Source: Typha latifolia (taxonomy: Eukaryota; Streptophyta; Magnoliopsida; Poales; Typhaceae). Taken from it: DNA of 64,000 bases. Numbering within the stretch: the stretch's first letter is position 1; each line of letters begins with the position of its first letter. The position numbers and the translations under genes were made by a program. Location: the NCBI GenBank assembly GCA_019914945.1, contig CM034113.1:4878850-4942849 (forward strand), written 5' to 3'. The notes under the pieces were generated by a model. It searched no databases, was not told the origin of the DNA, and saw nothing but the letters and a program-made list of their open reading frames with translations. Below are positions 35,331 through 46,913 of this stretch, in pieces.

Positions 35331-36396
35331 TAGTTAATGCAATTAATTTAAATAGAAAATTAATTTATATATATGTCATTTCTATTAATAAAGTATGTCA
35401 TTTCTCTTAAGAGAAAAAAAATATTTGTTTCCACATTCCATCTTACAATCAAACTATGAAAATATCAACCCTATAATAACCAAACGGGGAGAAAATAGCA
35501 ACGAAAATACTAATTTGTTTAAAACATATCATATTCATCATTAAGGATATTAAACCGAAAATACTAATTTGTTTAAACATATCATATTCATCATTAAGGA
35601 AATTAATTAAACCCCATTCAATACAGCATGGCACAAAATCATAAATATAGAGATTAAGTTCTTCACATAGCATACGACCTCCAAAACACATCAAATGTAT
35701 ATTAGGATTCTCATTTTATAAAGGATAAAGAAAGATGCCATCAAATCTTTCTCAAACTGAGATTTTTGTAATAGAATTATCCTCTCTTTTTTGGTATGCA
35801 TCACCTGCTTAAGATCATTCTCATTATCATCCTTTATAATATAAGAATTAGACTGGGCTAAGCAAATCAAAGAAGAATGATGAGATGAATTTATGCCTTC
35901 GAAGAATCGAGATGTAGACACCTCTAAAATAAAATAAAAATTATTATTAAAAAAATAATAATAGAGAGTTAAAAAGTAAATATACAAGTAAAAAAAGAAA
36001 GAAAATATAGCAATGACTGAATAAGATAATAAATAAATGATTTAGCATACTAAAAACCTAAAAATATGTTAAAAAACATCAGATTAAAGTAAGCTAAAGA
36101 CTCAATAAAATATGAGTGCGTAGGAAAAAAAAATAGAACTAAAAAACATTAGAAATAGAAAACACAAACAAACAATAGCAAGTTAAGAATAATAAAGATA
36201 TATATAAAAAATAATGAATAAAAGTCGTCCAACTTATGAAAGAAGAAAGAGAAGATACCAAAAAAAAACCTAAAATAATAGTAAAATGATAAACATTGAA
36301 TGAGTAAAATATGTAGGAATAGCAAAAAAAAGTACATACAAAACATAAAGATAACTAATAAAAATATGATAGAATAATATAAATAAAAATAATAAG
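35331..36396. other. AT-rich DNA with one short tandem repeat
   Basis: 35497-35605 holds two copies of a ~54-base unit containing 'gaaaatactaatttgttta' and 'catatcatattcatcatta'. The rest is A-rich with no recognised gene; the Phe-rich minus-strand frames at 35691-36475 look like chance frames. Confidence 0.5.
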
Positions 36397-36818
36397 TAAG
36401 AAAGTGAAAATAAAAAAACTCAAAAAAAAAAGTAAATATGATATGAATAGTCACACCTGTACAAAGAAATAACAAAAAACAGTAATATATATGTAATAAC
36501 TAAAAGAGAACAAAGGAAAAGATTTGGAAGAAACCATATGTGGACTATAAGAAATATTAACAGTGATCATAAAAAAATGATCTGCGAGAATTTCCTAAGA
36601 AGAAAATAATGGTTTTTACAACAACATAAAAACAATGAGAAAGTAATACATAAACCCAAGCAAAAAAAAAGGTACAGTAAAAATTAGTGAAGACAAAGTA
36701 TTATGCAATATCAAGAATAGCGATAAGAAAATACAAATATGAGTGAGAATAGAATAATCTTAAATGGAATGAAATTCCCAAAACAAAAAATGAAAAAAAA
36801 TGAAGCATATAGACAACA
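36397..36818. repeat. Left copy of a direct repeat flanking the second copia copy
   Basis: Begins 'taagaaagtgaaaataaaaa' and ends 'gcatatagacaacat'. It is repeated at 39245-39625 with about 40 bases missing near the middle and a handful of substitutions. The copia LTR starts directly after it at 36819. Confidence 0.85.
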
Positions 36819-37446
36819 TTGTTAGGTTTTTATTGTTGGCAATTGTGTACATACAAAATATTCTAAGTATATTTATATATGTAAAAGAGTTTTTATACAA
36901 GTCTAGAAAATATTTGTTTTGAAAAATTGCAAGATTATTGGAGAAAAGTTTATGAGTCCACATCGCATTCGCAAGTGCGTTTGAACGCGGGTAATGCGTT
37001 CACACAGACCGAGAGCTGCGTTTACAAGCGCGTTCGAACGCGAGTACATGTATTCACACAGACCGAGAGCAGCATTCACAAACGCGTTCGAATATAACCT
37101 GTGAAATTCAGGTTGTTGCGTTCGAACGCACTTGGGCCCGTTCAAACGCATCTGAGATCAAGTCAGGCCGTTCAAACGCACCCGGGCCATGTTTGAACGC
37201 ACCAACGAAGTTTGTAATTTTTGGACTTTTGTGAGTTCGGATAAAACTTGGATTTTGCTCTATCTTGGAGATCTTATATAAGTATTGTGATGCCCTAACT
37301 CTAGGGTGGTTGAAGAAGCAATTTTGAAGCAGACTTCTTGAGGCTGCATCGATTATTCAATTAACAAGGTCCTATTCTTCTAAAAAACTTAATCTTTCGT
37401 CTAAAAGGCTAGCTAGACAAAATATTAATCTCGAGGGCTACTCAGA

Positions 37447-37787
37447 GTGGGGTGCGAGTGAATGCCTCTGAAGCTCCGCTTACTGCTCAAAAACCGTTGG
37501 ATCGAATAACACTTAAGCGGAGTCAAGCTCATGATCAGCCGTGTCCTCTCAAGCCGTCCTCCTCTTCTGCCGCTGGACGTCCATCACACCTCGACAGTTC
37601 TGACGATGATTTATATCATCCTGAAGGGGAGTTACCACAGTTCTCTAACCGGTTTGATCAGCGTAACACTCAAGTGCAGGACTTACATTCGACCGTGAAT
37701 AATTTACGAGGTGAGCCAGCTCGTCAGGGGACTGTGCTTGACTCTGTGTTGTCTATTCTTCATCGTCAGTTTCTTCCTAGTTCTTAG
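37447..37787 (+). pseudogene. Extra ORF, C-terminal fragment (second copia copy)
   Basis: Reads EAPLTAQKPLDRITLKRSQA and continues to a Ser/Asp-rich tail ending ILHRQFLPSS. It is colinear with the first copy's C-terminus and uninterrupted here, including CAG at the place of the other copy's TAG. The domain core is missing. Confidence 0.7.
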
Positions 37788-39106
37788 TCTTTAGAATTTG
37801 TGTCAAAAAGGGAGAGAGTTAGATGTTCAGAGTGAGTTTAGGAGTTTACTTGTGTAGGGGGAGTTTACTAGTTTAAGTTTACTAGCTAATAACTTTGCTT
37901 AAAGAACTTGTAAACTTGTGTTTGCTTGAATCCTACGAACTTGTGTTTCTTGACAACTTGTAAACTTATGTTTGAATTGTTTTTTCACTTCTAGTTATTT
38001 TCACTTGTTCTTGGATCGGTATATTTTTATTTGCAGGGATTGTTGTGCTAAATTTTCTAGACTTGTTGAATGCTCATTTTGAATTCTTTATAATATCTTG
38101 TAATCTAGATGTTTTGTCACAAATTGCCAAAGGGGGAGATTGTTAGGTTTTTATTATTGGCAATTGTGTACAAAATATTCTAAGTGTATTTATACATATA
38201 AATGAGTTTTTATACAAGTCTAGAAAATATCTGCTTTGAAGAATTGCAAGATTATTGGAGAAAAGTTTATGAGTCCACATCGCGTTCACAAGCGCGTTCG
38301 AACGCGGGTAATGCGTTTACACAGACCGAGAGCTGCGTTCATAAGCGCGTTCGAATGCGGGTACATGCATTCACACAGACCGAGAGCAGTGTTTATAAAC
38401 GCGTTCAAACGCAATCTGTGAAATTCAGGCTGTTGCGTTCGAACGCACTTGGGCCCGTTCGAACACACCTGAAATCAAGTCAGGCCATTCGAATGCACCT
38501 GGTCCGCGTTCGAATGCACCAACGAAGTTTGTAATTTTTGGACTTTCATGAGTTCGGATAAGACTTGGATTTGACAATATCTTGGAGATCTTATATAAGT
38601 ATTGTGATGCCCTAACTCTTTGGTGGTTGAAGAAGCAATTTTGAAGCAGACTTCTTGAGGCTACATCGGTTCTTCAATTAATAAGGTCCTACTCTTCTAA
38701 AAAGCTTAATCTTTCGTCTTAAGGGCTAGCTAGACGAAAGATTAATCTCGAGGGCTACTAAGATTGGACATCAATCCCGAGAAGCAGTGAATCATAGGTT
38801 CTAGCGAGCAAGACTGAGAGGAGCAAAATTGTTTGGATCGACGGGTTGTTTTGTGAGTCAGTCTTGTAACTGCTACTATGTGATTGGTTTTGATCCGAGT
38901 TTGGATCCATGGTTTTTTCCCGTTTGGATTTTCCACGTTAAAATCTTTGCGTTCATCTCCGCTTTCATTTTTAATATTTCTTCGGACTTTTACTTAAGCG
39001 AACGAGTGATATTATTGCCTAGGATTTAGATACATACGTGTGTCTAGGTGTTTTTTAATTGGTATCAAAGCAGATTCTCTCACCTGTAGAGAGAGATCAG
39101 ATAGGC

Positions 39107-39244
39107 ATGGATTTTCATAGAGATGGATCATCATCTATTAGACCTCCTATTCTAGATGGATTAAATTATGGATATTGGAAAGCTAGGATGAGAGCTTACT
39201 TGAAGTTTATAGATGAGCGAGAATGGTTTGCCGTTGTTAACGGT
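39107..39244 (+). pseudogene. gag: Copia gag, N-terminal 46 codons only
   Basis: MDFHRDGSSSIRPPILDG then NYGYWKARMRAYL, as in the first copy, ending at VVNG where the sequence jumps into the direct repeat. The abrupt end is a recombination breakpoint, not a stop. Confidence 0.8.
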
Positions 39245-39625
39245 TAAGAAAGTGAAAATAAAAAAACTCAAAAAAATAAGTAAATATGATATGAATAGTC
39301 ACACGTGTACAAAGAAATAACCAATGAAAAGATTTGGAAGAAACCATATGTGTACTATAAGAAATATTAACAGTGATCATATAAAAATGATCTCCGAGAA
39401 TTTCCTAAGAATAAAAAAATGGTTTTTACAACAACATAAAAAAAATGAGAAAGTAATAGATAAACACAAGCAAAAAAAAGGTACAGTAAAAATTAGTGAA
39501 GACAAAGTATAATGCAATATCAAGAATAACGATAAGAAAATACAAATATGAGTGGCAATAGAATAATCTTAAAAGGAATTGAATTCCCAAAACAAAAAAC
39601 AAAAAAAAAAGCATATAGACAACAT
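39245..39625. repeat. Right copy of the direct repeat, uninterrupted target
   Basis: Same sequence as 36397-36818. Here 'gacaacat' continues into 'aattattattt' instead of into an LTR, so this copy represents the site as it was before the insertion, placed downstream of the element. Confidence 0.8.
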
Positions 39626-40949
39626 AATTATTATTTTTAATTCAATGATAAAAAAAAGTCCAAACTTAGCATCTAATAGTTCACTCAACTACATATAATA
39701 TACTATATCAAACATACCTTATGTTCCTCCATATTTTGATCGAGCATTGTTATTAATAGCATTGCTCCCAAGTTCACGTGACCTTCGAGTTGAATATCAA
39801 AAATCACAACTTATATAGTCCGTTGAGTAGAATCTTACTCAAAATAATGATTCTCTAAACTCTAATTTATTTTATAATAAACTAGTTTATCTTATGAAAA
39901 TAAGAGTCAAAATAGGAATACAATTTTTATAGATTTGGTTGTGTATAGTCCATGAGGTCGTCTATGAGCATGGTGAGAGTGGTTATAAATAAATATTGTA
40001 ATACTTATCTTTGAGTATAAAATAAATTGATCTTAATTAAATCTATGATTTCTTTTATCTTTTGATGAGAGAGATTTTTCTATATTAAAATTTGTGTCGT
40101 GATATTTATCTTGTTTACTTTTTATATTAATTCTCAGTTTTATTATTTCTTCTTTTTCTTTTTCTTTTTAGTTTTAACGTTTTGATTTAAGTTTGGTTTA
40201 TTTTTATAGCTTGAGTAGTACTAAGTTTGCAAGTCCTAAAAAAATTCGGATTAATTCAAACTTTTGGAGCTTCGTGATAACTCATTGACTTTTTGTTTCC
40301 ACATGTGAGGATATTCTAACGAATGCAATATATTCAACTAAATTGTTTTCATTGAGTTCTTCACTCTATATTGGCATTTAATGTTTTTTCCTATTTTTAT
40401 CATTTTTTAACAAAAATAGAAAGAATTTGTATTTGAGGAGGAGAAATAATACATTTGGATCTTATTACGCATCTCTTTGTTGAACTTGACTTATTTATTC
40501 GCTTGACTTGATAAAAATTAATTTAAGGATTTGATTGCTTATCATTTTATCAAAATGGTTACACTTGCATTTCACCCGGTTTTAAGTTTTTATATTTTTC
40601 TGTAGAATTTTTAAGGATCTAAAATAATTGTGTTGACTTGATCTTTACGATGATTATATCACCTAAAGATTTGTTTAATAAGTACTTCGTCACAAAATTG
40701 TCAAAATCAGTAAGCGTTATAATGATTGCTACATTAAAACAAATTAATTTTTGTATTAACATTCTATTTAGATTGAGACATTATTAGAGAAATAAAGAAA
40801 ATATAAAAAAAATAAAAAAAATAAGAGAAAAGAAAATAAATAACTCTATCTTATTTGGTTTGGATGTAAAAACAAAGAGAAATAAATATACTCTATTTAG
40901 TTTAGGGAAAGGAAAGAAGAGAAAATTGATATTAACTAAACAGTCGTTT
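39626..40949. other. AT-rich DNA without recognised gene
   Basis: No domain, RNA gene or clear repeat was recognised. The small frames at 40784-41066 are AT-rich chance frames. Confidence 0.55.
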
Positions 40950-41640
40950 TCGATCAACCAGGAAAGTAGTTCGCATAGTCGAAGAAGAATATTCTCAAAA
41001 TATTCTACATTCGTCAGAAAATTATACCAGTGGGATCGTTTCATATCTTTCTATGTACGTTTTTGATATTCATGCCCTTTGCATATTCTAACTCCTAGAA
41101 CGAAAATAAACAATATTACGATGAAGGTGAAGATGATGGGCGATGGTGATGAGAGTATTGATAATGGTGATGGATTTAGTGGCACGAGCTGCTGAACGGA
41201 TAAGGATTAGGGGGGATAAGTTGGTCAAGATCCCTCCTCATATCCGATAGTCGATGGGATTAGGGGTAATCAATGTCGAGATGACACATGGCTAGAGCTT
41301 GAGCGAAGTGGGAGAAAAGTTAGGGTAGAGAAAGAATGGAAGAAAACTCAATATTCACTTACGTAACAAGCCAAACTAACAAATGGTAAACCTAGAAATA
41401 ATGCAAATTTACTGATTGCGTTCGAACGCACAATTCATGTCCTTTGTATGTGCGAACGTATATAGGTGTTCGAATGAGGGTGTTCGAACGCGACTTTCAT
41501 TCATTTAAATGCACAATTCACGTTCTCTGTATGTGCAAATGTATGCAGGCATTTGCACGGGCGTTCGAACGCGACCTCCTAAGGTTCAAAAGCAACAACT
41601 AGAATTCTTATTTTCTAAAGAAAACTAATAAATCAAAATA
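40950..41640 (-). repeat. Gypsy-like LTR and leader fragment related to 18590-19310
   Basis: Shares the leader words 'aatattctcaaaatattc' and 'gtcagaaaattat' with 18635-18665. A GA/GAT-rich block follows, then 'gcgttcgaacgc' type words with 'ttctctgtatgtgcgaac', and an A-rich end. The palindrome word occurs at about 41420 and 41564. It ends about 250 bases before copy B of the duplicated locus. Confidence 0.5.
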
Positions 41641-41884
41641 AAAAATAGGGTTCATAGGTTGTACCCGTGCACGTATGACTCAGTGTTGTCTAAATTACAT
41701 CAAAAATAATATGTCTACTATTATACCGTTTATCTAATCTACAAACAAACACAGATTATAATGTCCATTATATTACTCTTTAAAATAAATAAAGTAATAT
41801 AATCAAGTTATAATATTCATAACCTATGATGTCGGACACAAACTATAATATCTAATATTTAATTATTCCTTTTAAATTTGTTAA
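41641..41884. other. Short AT-rich spacer
   Basis: Contains 'gttgtacccgtgcacgtatg' near 41660 and repeated 'aaactataatat' words. No gene is recognised. Confidence 0.4.
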
Positions 41885-44873
41885 TAGAATCTCAAAAGGT
41901 TAAATAAATAGTATAATATAATAGGGGCATATTTGAAATATTAAAATATAAAAAAAAGTTTATGCTTTCTTTTCTCTTTCTTTCTTTTAATTGCTCTCCA
42001 CTTTTAGAGAGGAAAAATAAAAAAATTCATTAAAAACCATTATTTCTCTCTTTTTCTTTTTTTTTAAATTTTAATCCAAATAAGGAAATAGTTTTTTCTC
42101 CTAATTTTTCTTTTCTTTTATTTTCTCGTATTCTTTAAATCTAAATAATATGTAAGTTTATAGTGTGATCTATTTGATAAAATAAAAAAAAAGGGGCTAG
42201 TTTGAGTTAAAAACTTGTTTGCCTCGGGGACAGAGACGAATTGTACGTAATGATGTATTATATATTAAGTGTCAAATTGTAAATAATGATGTATTATATA
42301 TTTTTCATACGGATTGTAGAACCTTCTTTTGCCAATCGTGACAAGAAACGTGTCTTTCGGCAGCATAACGGAATACACGGTTTTTGATCGAAACCGACTA
42401 CGATAAGATGATCACCAACTTGGTTACTCTATAAATAGTGGATGACCCCTCTCTTCTTCTCCACGTTTTGGTTTTGTGTTCGTAGTCCGTTGCGTTTAGT
42501 TAGTTTCTCTATCTTTTAATTATTTCAGATAGTTTCTTTAATCTCTATTTTTATTCTAGATCTTTGAATCGTAGCTAGCTTAATTATTCGTCGATTGGAT
42601 GAATCGATACTGTTCTCGGTGGACTGTGATAGATTAGCGCTGGATCTTGTGGTTTGAAGATTGCAAGAAAATGATCTGGGTTTGATTTGCCGCGATTTGG
42701 AAATCTGAGATCAGGGATGGCTTTCCTATATAATCGATTGGAAGGACAAGGGAGTGTCTCGTGATGTCAGCTTGGTTGATGTTTCGTGTTATATTATACT
42801 GGTTAGATAGGTGGTATTTTCTTCAGCAGTATCATATATAGATGCAGCACTGTTATTGAAATCTTGCTTCCTGATTTCTTTTATGTTGGTTAATCGGTTT
42901 CTTGTGGACTATTAAACAAGGGGCATCTTGCGGAGGAGCACAATTTTGAGGACATATATACTGCTATGCTCGATAGATTTCGCATGGCATGTCTACTTTT
43001 ATCTTTGATCCTATCCTTATGCTAGATTTTTGAATAGGTTGCAAGCTTAATTATCCTTGATTGGATGAATTTTGTTTGATAATGTTTTCTGTGGTATAGT
43101 AGTACCGGATCTTGTGGTTTCAAGTTCATAAGATTTTAATTTGGGTTTGATAGATCCATCTTTTGCTGGATTTTGGAAATCTGAAATCAGGGACAACTTT
43201 CCTGTATAATCGATTGAAAGGATAAGGGAGTCTTTTGTGATATCAGCTTGGTTGATGTGGTTGATACAGTTTTCATGTCTTACAACCTTTATAGATCTCT
43301 TTCAGTGGAAATGATAAAAATTGCTACATTGTTCTGGTTGGATAGCTGGTATTTTCTTCAGCAGTATCACATACAGATGCAGCACTATTATTGAATGCTT
43401 GATTCCTAGTTCTTTTACGCTTATTTATCTGGTCGCTTTTTGGACCATTAGACAGAGGATGATCTTGGGAGCACAATTTCACGGACATCTTCGATTATGC
43501 TTGGTAGATTTGTAAGTTGACTTGTGTCGAACTATATTCTTCAGACTTGCAGGCACATTATTAATCCTTGAAGACTGTTTTGTTTGGATTGCGCAGAAAG
43601 TAGATGCTATCTCATACGAAAAGATACCCTCTGCTGAATCCTAATTCTCTATTTGTCATCGTTTTGCCAAATTTTATAATTTGCAGTTTTGGTAATATTT
43701 GGAGCCAGCTTTTTCCTCCTATATGATTGAAACTTAAAAAGGAAAACAGCTTCTCATGTCATGTCAGCTATCTTGTGGTCCTTGCTGGATTGATTTATGC
43801 ACTGATATGTCTTAGTACAACTTCTTTTAGATCAGCTATAAGTAATTCAGTGAATTTACCAATGTATAGAAATTTGTAAGAGGGTTTTAGCAGGGTAACA
43901 TATATATGTATAGAAATTTCTCATTAGTTGTTCCTTGAAATTCCATTTTCTACTCTGCATATGACATGTGGTATATTGTACAGTCAATGAGGGTATGATT
44001 TATTATCTTGTACTGACTGATGAAGACAATATGGATGGCGGACTAAATTTGTCGAATATATTTAAATTTGATTTTCTTTTTTTCTTAATTTTATTGTTTA
44101 AAACTTCTTTTAACCTTCGCACATTCCTTTTACTTACAAGTTATAGATATAATATTAATTTGCAATATATTTTATTTTTCTTGCACAGAAAGTCGATCCT
44201 CCTTTACTTGTTATTGTGTGCTTGATATAGAATGGAACTGTTTTCCTTTCTCTGTCTTTAGTCTTTACTTGCAAACTCATGCTTTGTTATGTAGGTTCAT
44301 ACTTAAGCTTGTACTAAATTATCTTGCAGATCATTAATGACTTAGTCGGAAACATTTTAAGACATTGTAGAAGTATATGAACAATGTTTTCTATGATATT
44401 AATAAATGATAATTGAACCACATGAAGCTGTTCTGTTCATAATTTTTAGTATGAGTTTATCTATAGGTTAAACTATTAAAAGTAATTCAAGCCTGCAATT
44501 AGGTGTGATATTGGTTGTCGTATCTTTTTCTGTTTATGCCTCACATACATGGGGAAAAAGATATTCAAGTAACTTTCTTCTCTAATTTAGAATATGAAAT
44601 ATAACTCTTTTTTTAATTTCTTTTTTTTGTGTATTTAATAATGGAGGCTGGTCTCTGGAATTTGGAATATAACTTTTGTACTTTGTGCTAGTCTTTTATA
44701 TTACCCAATGATTATTTTTCAGTTGATTCATGAGGTCATTAGAGTGGCAAGATGCCAAGATGCTTTTTGTTCTTTATTTAATATTTCTTTCATGTGTATG
44801 TTGGAGATATATGTTGTATACTTGGTATCCCATCTTTGACAAACTGGTTGGAGGAATTACTCAAAGAGTTTAC
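41885..44873 (+). repeat. Copy B of duplicated locus: promoter, leader and intron-like sequence
   Basis: Colinear with copy A from the upstream AT-rich edge to about 44305. It then continues through sequence that copy A lost, up to the LINE target site. It contains the same ~470-base tandem duplication (about 42552-43020 and 43021-43510). No coding frame is conserved between copies, consistent with leader and intron sequence. Nearby candidate 3' exons at 55.4-56.1 kb make this the better-preserved copy. The product is unknown. Confidence 0.7.
42430..42437 (+). promoter_or_regulatory. TATA box of copy B
   Basis: TATAAATA in the same context as in copy A ('gtggatgac' follows, 'cgatcaccnacttggtt' type sequence precedes). 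Expected start of transcription about 30 bases downstream. Confidence 0.6.
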
Positions 44874-44928
44874 ATCAGCACATCCAATAACTTGTGAAAC
44901 CTGACTCACTTCTTCTTCTCCTCCTCCT

Positions 44929-46878
44929 ATGGCGACTACGGGAGGAGAAGATGTGCACCAAAGAAGAGCAACATCGTCAAAGGTGTCGGAGCCGGAGGAA
45001 ACAACTCAGCCAGCTGCTGGCAAAAGAACCCCTAGGGAGGGCAAGCCATCCTGGGCCTCCGTAGCGGCGGGAAGCAGGAAGACAACCATGAAACCGGGCA
45101 CTATTCCGGCGGAGATATTGGCTAAAATACGCAACCAGCTGGAAGACAGCGTGGTGATCGACCCAGAGGTGCTGGAGCAATGCCGGAATAGGTGGAAGCT
45201 AACCCTATTTGGCAGATTCCTGGGCAAGGGGATACAGATGGCTTGGCTGAAATCCAGGTTAGCCAAGCTATGGGAGGGGATAGAAGGATTCTCAGTCTCA
45301 GATATGGCGGAGGATTACTACGTATTCAGATTCGAAAAGGAGGTGGATCTCGACCACGTCCTGATCAACGGTCCATGGACAGTCCAAGGCCAAGTCCTCA
45401 ACCTGATTCCATGGCGCAATAACTTTCGGCCATCCCCGGAGGCTTTCACTACGGCGCCAGTTTGGATCCAGCTCCACAACTGCGCCGCAGAATACTGGGA
45501 GCTAGAGGAACTCATCCCGGTGGCTGCCTTCTTCGGCCGTCCTCTACGGGTTGACGAAACCACCCTAGATCACTCTAGAAGCAGATTTGCCCGGGTGTGC
45601 ATTGAGGTAGACCTCAGCAAACCGCTGAAAACAGCGGTCTGGCTCGGGCAAAAGGAAGAAAGAGTGGACCAAAGTGTGCAGTACGAAAGCATTCCAAAAA
45701 TATGCTTTAAATGTGGGAGGATAGGGCACAAAAAGGAAGACTGTGGTTACACAGACAAAGATCAAGGTGTGCAGGCGCCGGCGATGAATGCCGGAGAGGG
45801 AGGCGGTGAACAGCAAGGCACAAACCCTAACAAGGGAAAGGACGCAAAGGAAGAAGACAGCATTTATTATGGGCCATGGTGCACCGTGCACAGGAAGCCA
45901 AGATGGCAGGCTAATCAGAAAGGAAGGAGACCTAGATACGCAAACGGTACACCGGAGAAGGATGGGAGAGAGCAGGCTTTCATGGGGAAAAAGGACGAGG
46001 AGAGCAAGCCTGGAGGAAAGAACCTGTCCGCTCAGAGCTACATGAGCCACGAAAAGGGAAGAAGTGCAGGCAAGTATGGTGTAGACCATCAATAGGCCAG
46101 TACCAATCGGAAGGCGGAGGATGGTGCAGGACCCGAGCGATGGAAATGTCGATCCCAGGAGCTGCATGCAAATGCAGAGTACGTAGAGAAGAAGAAGAAG
46201 ACGATGAAGCCCAAGCAAGAAAGGGAAAGAGCGAATTAGAACCCGCCGTACGCTAGGCCAATCACGTCCGAAGGAGATGCATTTAAAGAGCGAGATGTGG
46301 GGCCCGGCCGAAGGAAGCACCCTATTGGAGCGAATCTGAACTCAGTACGGGAGGATGAACCCGCAGTCGACACCGTGGAGGAACAATCAATGCCAGAAGG
46401 GATGGAACTGGACGGTAGAGAGGGAACCCAGACACGTGCAGGAGAAGAGATTGGAAGAACGGTTGTTGTCCAAGGGATTACGGTACGGCTCGGCTCGGGA
46501 GACCGACGGACGCAACGGTCGGCCTACGTCAAAACCTCCAAACGGCCTGGAGGACCAAGATGGAACTCCAGCGACTACCCACCTCAGCTCGTCCAAGATG
46601 GACTTGCCTCTGCCGGCTTCGCCCCTCCCTCCGTGCAACAAACAAGCCCGCCGGGAAAACACGAGGAAATAGTGGCCAGAGTCAAGCGATGCCTGCTGCT
46701 AGCGGACCGAGAGGAGAAGGACATGGAAATAGAGGAACGGCACTTACAGGTGGCGCTGGTGGCAAACCAAGGAAATGAAGCCCAAGGAGAGATGGAGATA
46801 GAGCTGATGCTGGCAAACGAGAACACAGACGGTGGTGGAGCGGTCAGGACCACCTCCAAGAGGGGCCGGACTCATTGA
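44929..46878 (+). pseudogene. LINE ORF1: DUF4283 and zinc knuckle, two in-frame stops
   Basis: ATG at 44929 (MATTGGEDVHQRR). Residues about 85-190 form the DUF4283-type domain common in plant L1 ORF1, with LTLFGRFLGKG, FSVSDMAEDYYVFRFEKE and VLINGPWTVQGQ. A zinc knuckle CFKCGRIGHKKEDC (CX2CX4HX4C) sits near residue 258. A basic, low-complexity region follows. TAG at 46093-46095 and TAG near 46237 interrupt an otherwise continuous frame that ends SKRGRTH at the TGA 46876-46878. The protein should bind LINE RNA. The second LINE at 56.5 kb retains the same domains and the same C-terminal SKRGRTH. Confidence 0.88.
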
Positions 46879-46913
46879 CTGTCGGCCGGCAAACCATACT
46901 TCAAGGTTTACCA

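Larger units (their letters stand above)
36819..39244 (+). mobile_element. Second copia copy, rearranged: partial LTR, 3' internal end, full LTR, gag start
   Basis: 36819-37440 is the first two thirds of an LTR. It switches at 'ctactcagag' into the extra-ORF end (37447-37787), equivalent to 31193-31546 of the first copy. A polypurine tract ends at 38140. A full LTR (38141-39057), a primer site with one change (TGGTATCAAAGC), and the start of gag (ATG 39107, ending at 39244) follow. The order LTR, internal 3' end, LTR, gag start shows that this came from a tandem array of elements sharing LTRs. Both LTRs carry the GCGTTCGAACGC-type array. Confidence 0.82.

Noticed and set aside
45565..46320. 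251-codon minus-strand ORF
   Set aside because: Antisense shadow of LINE ORF1, which has clear DUF4283 and zinc-knuckle motifs on the plus strand.
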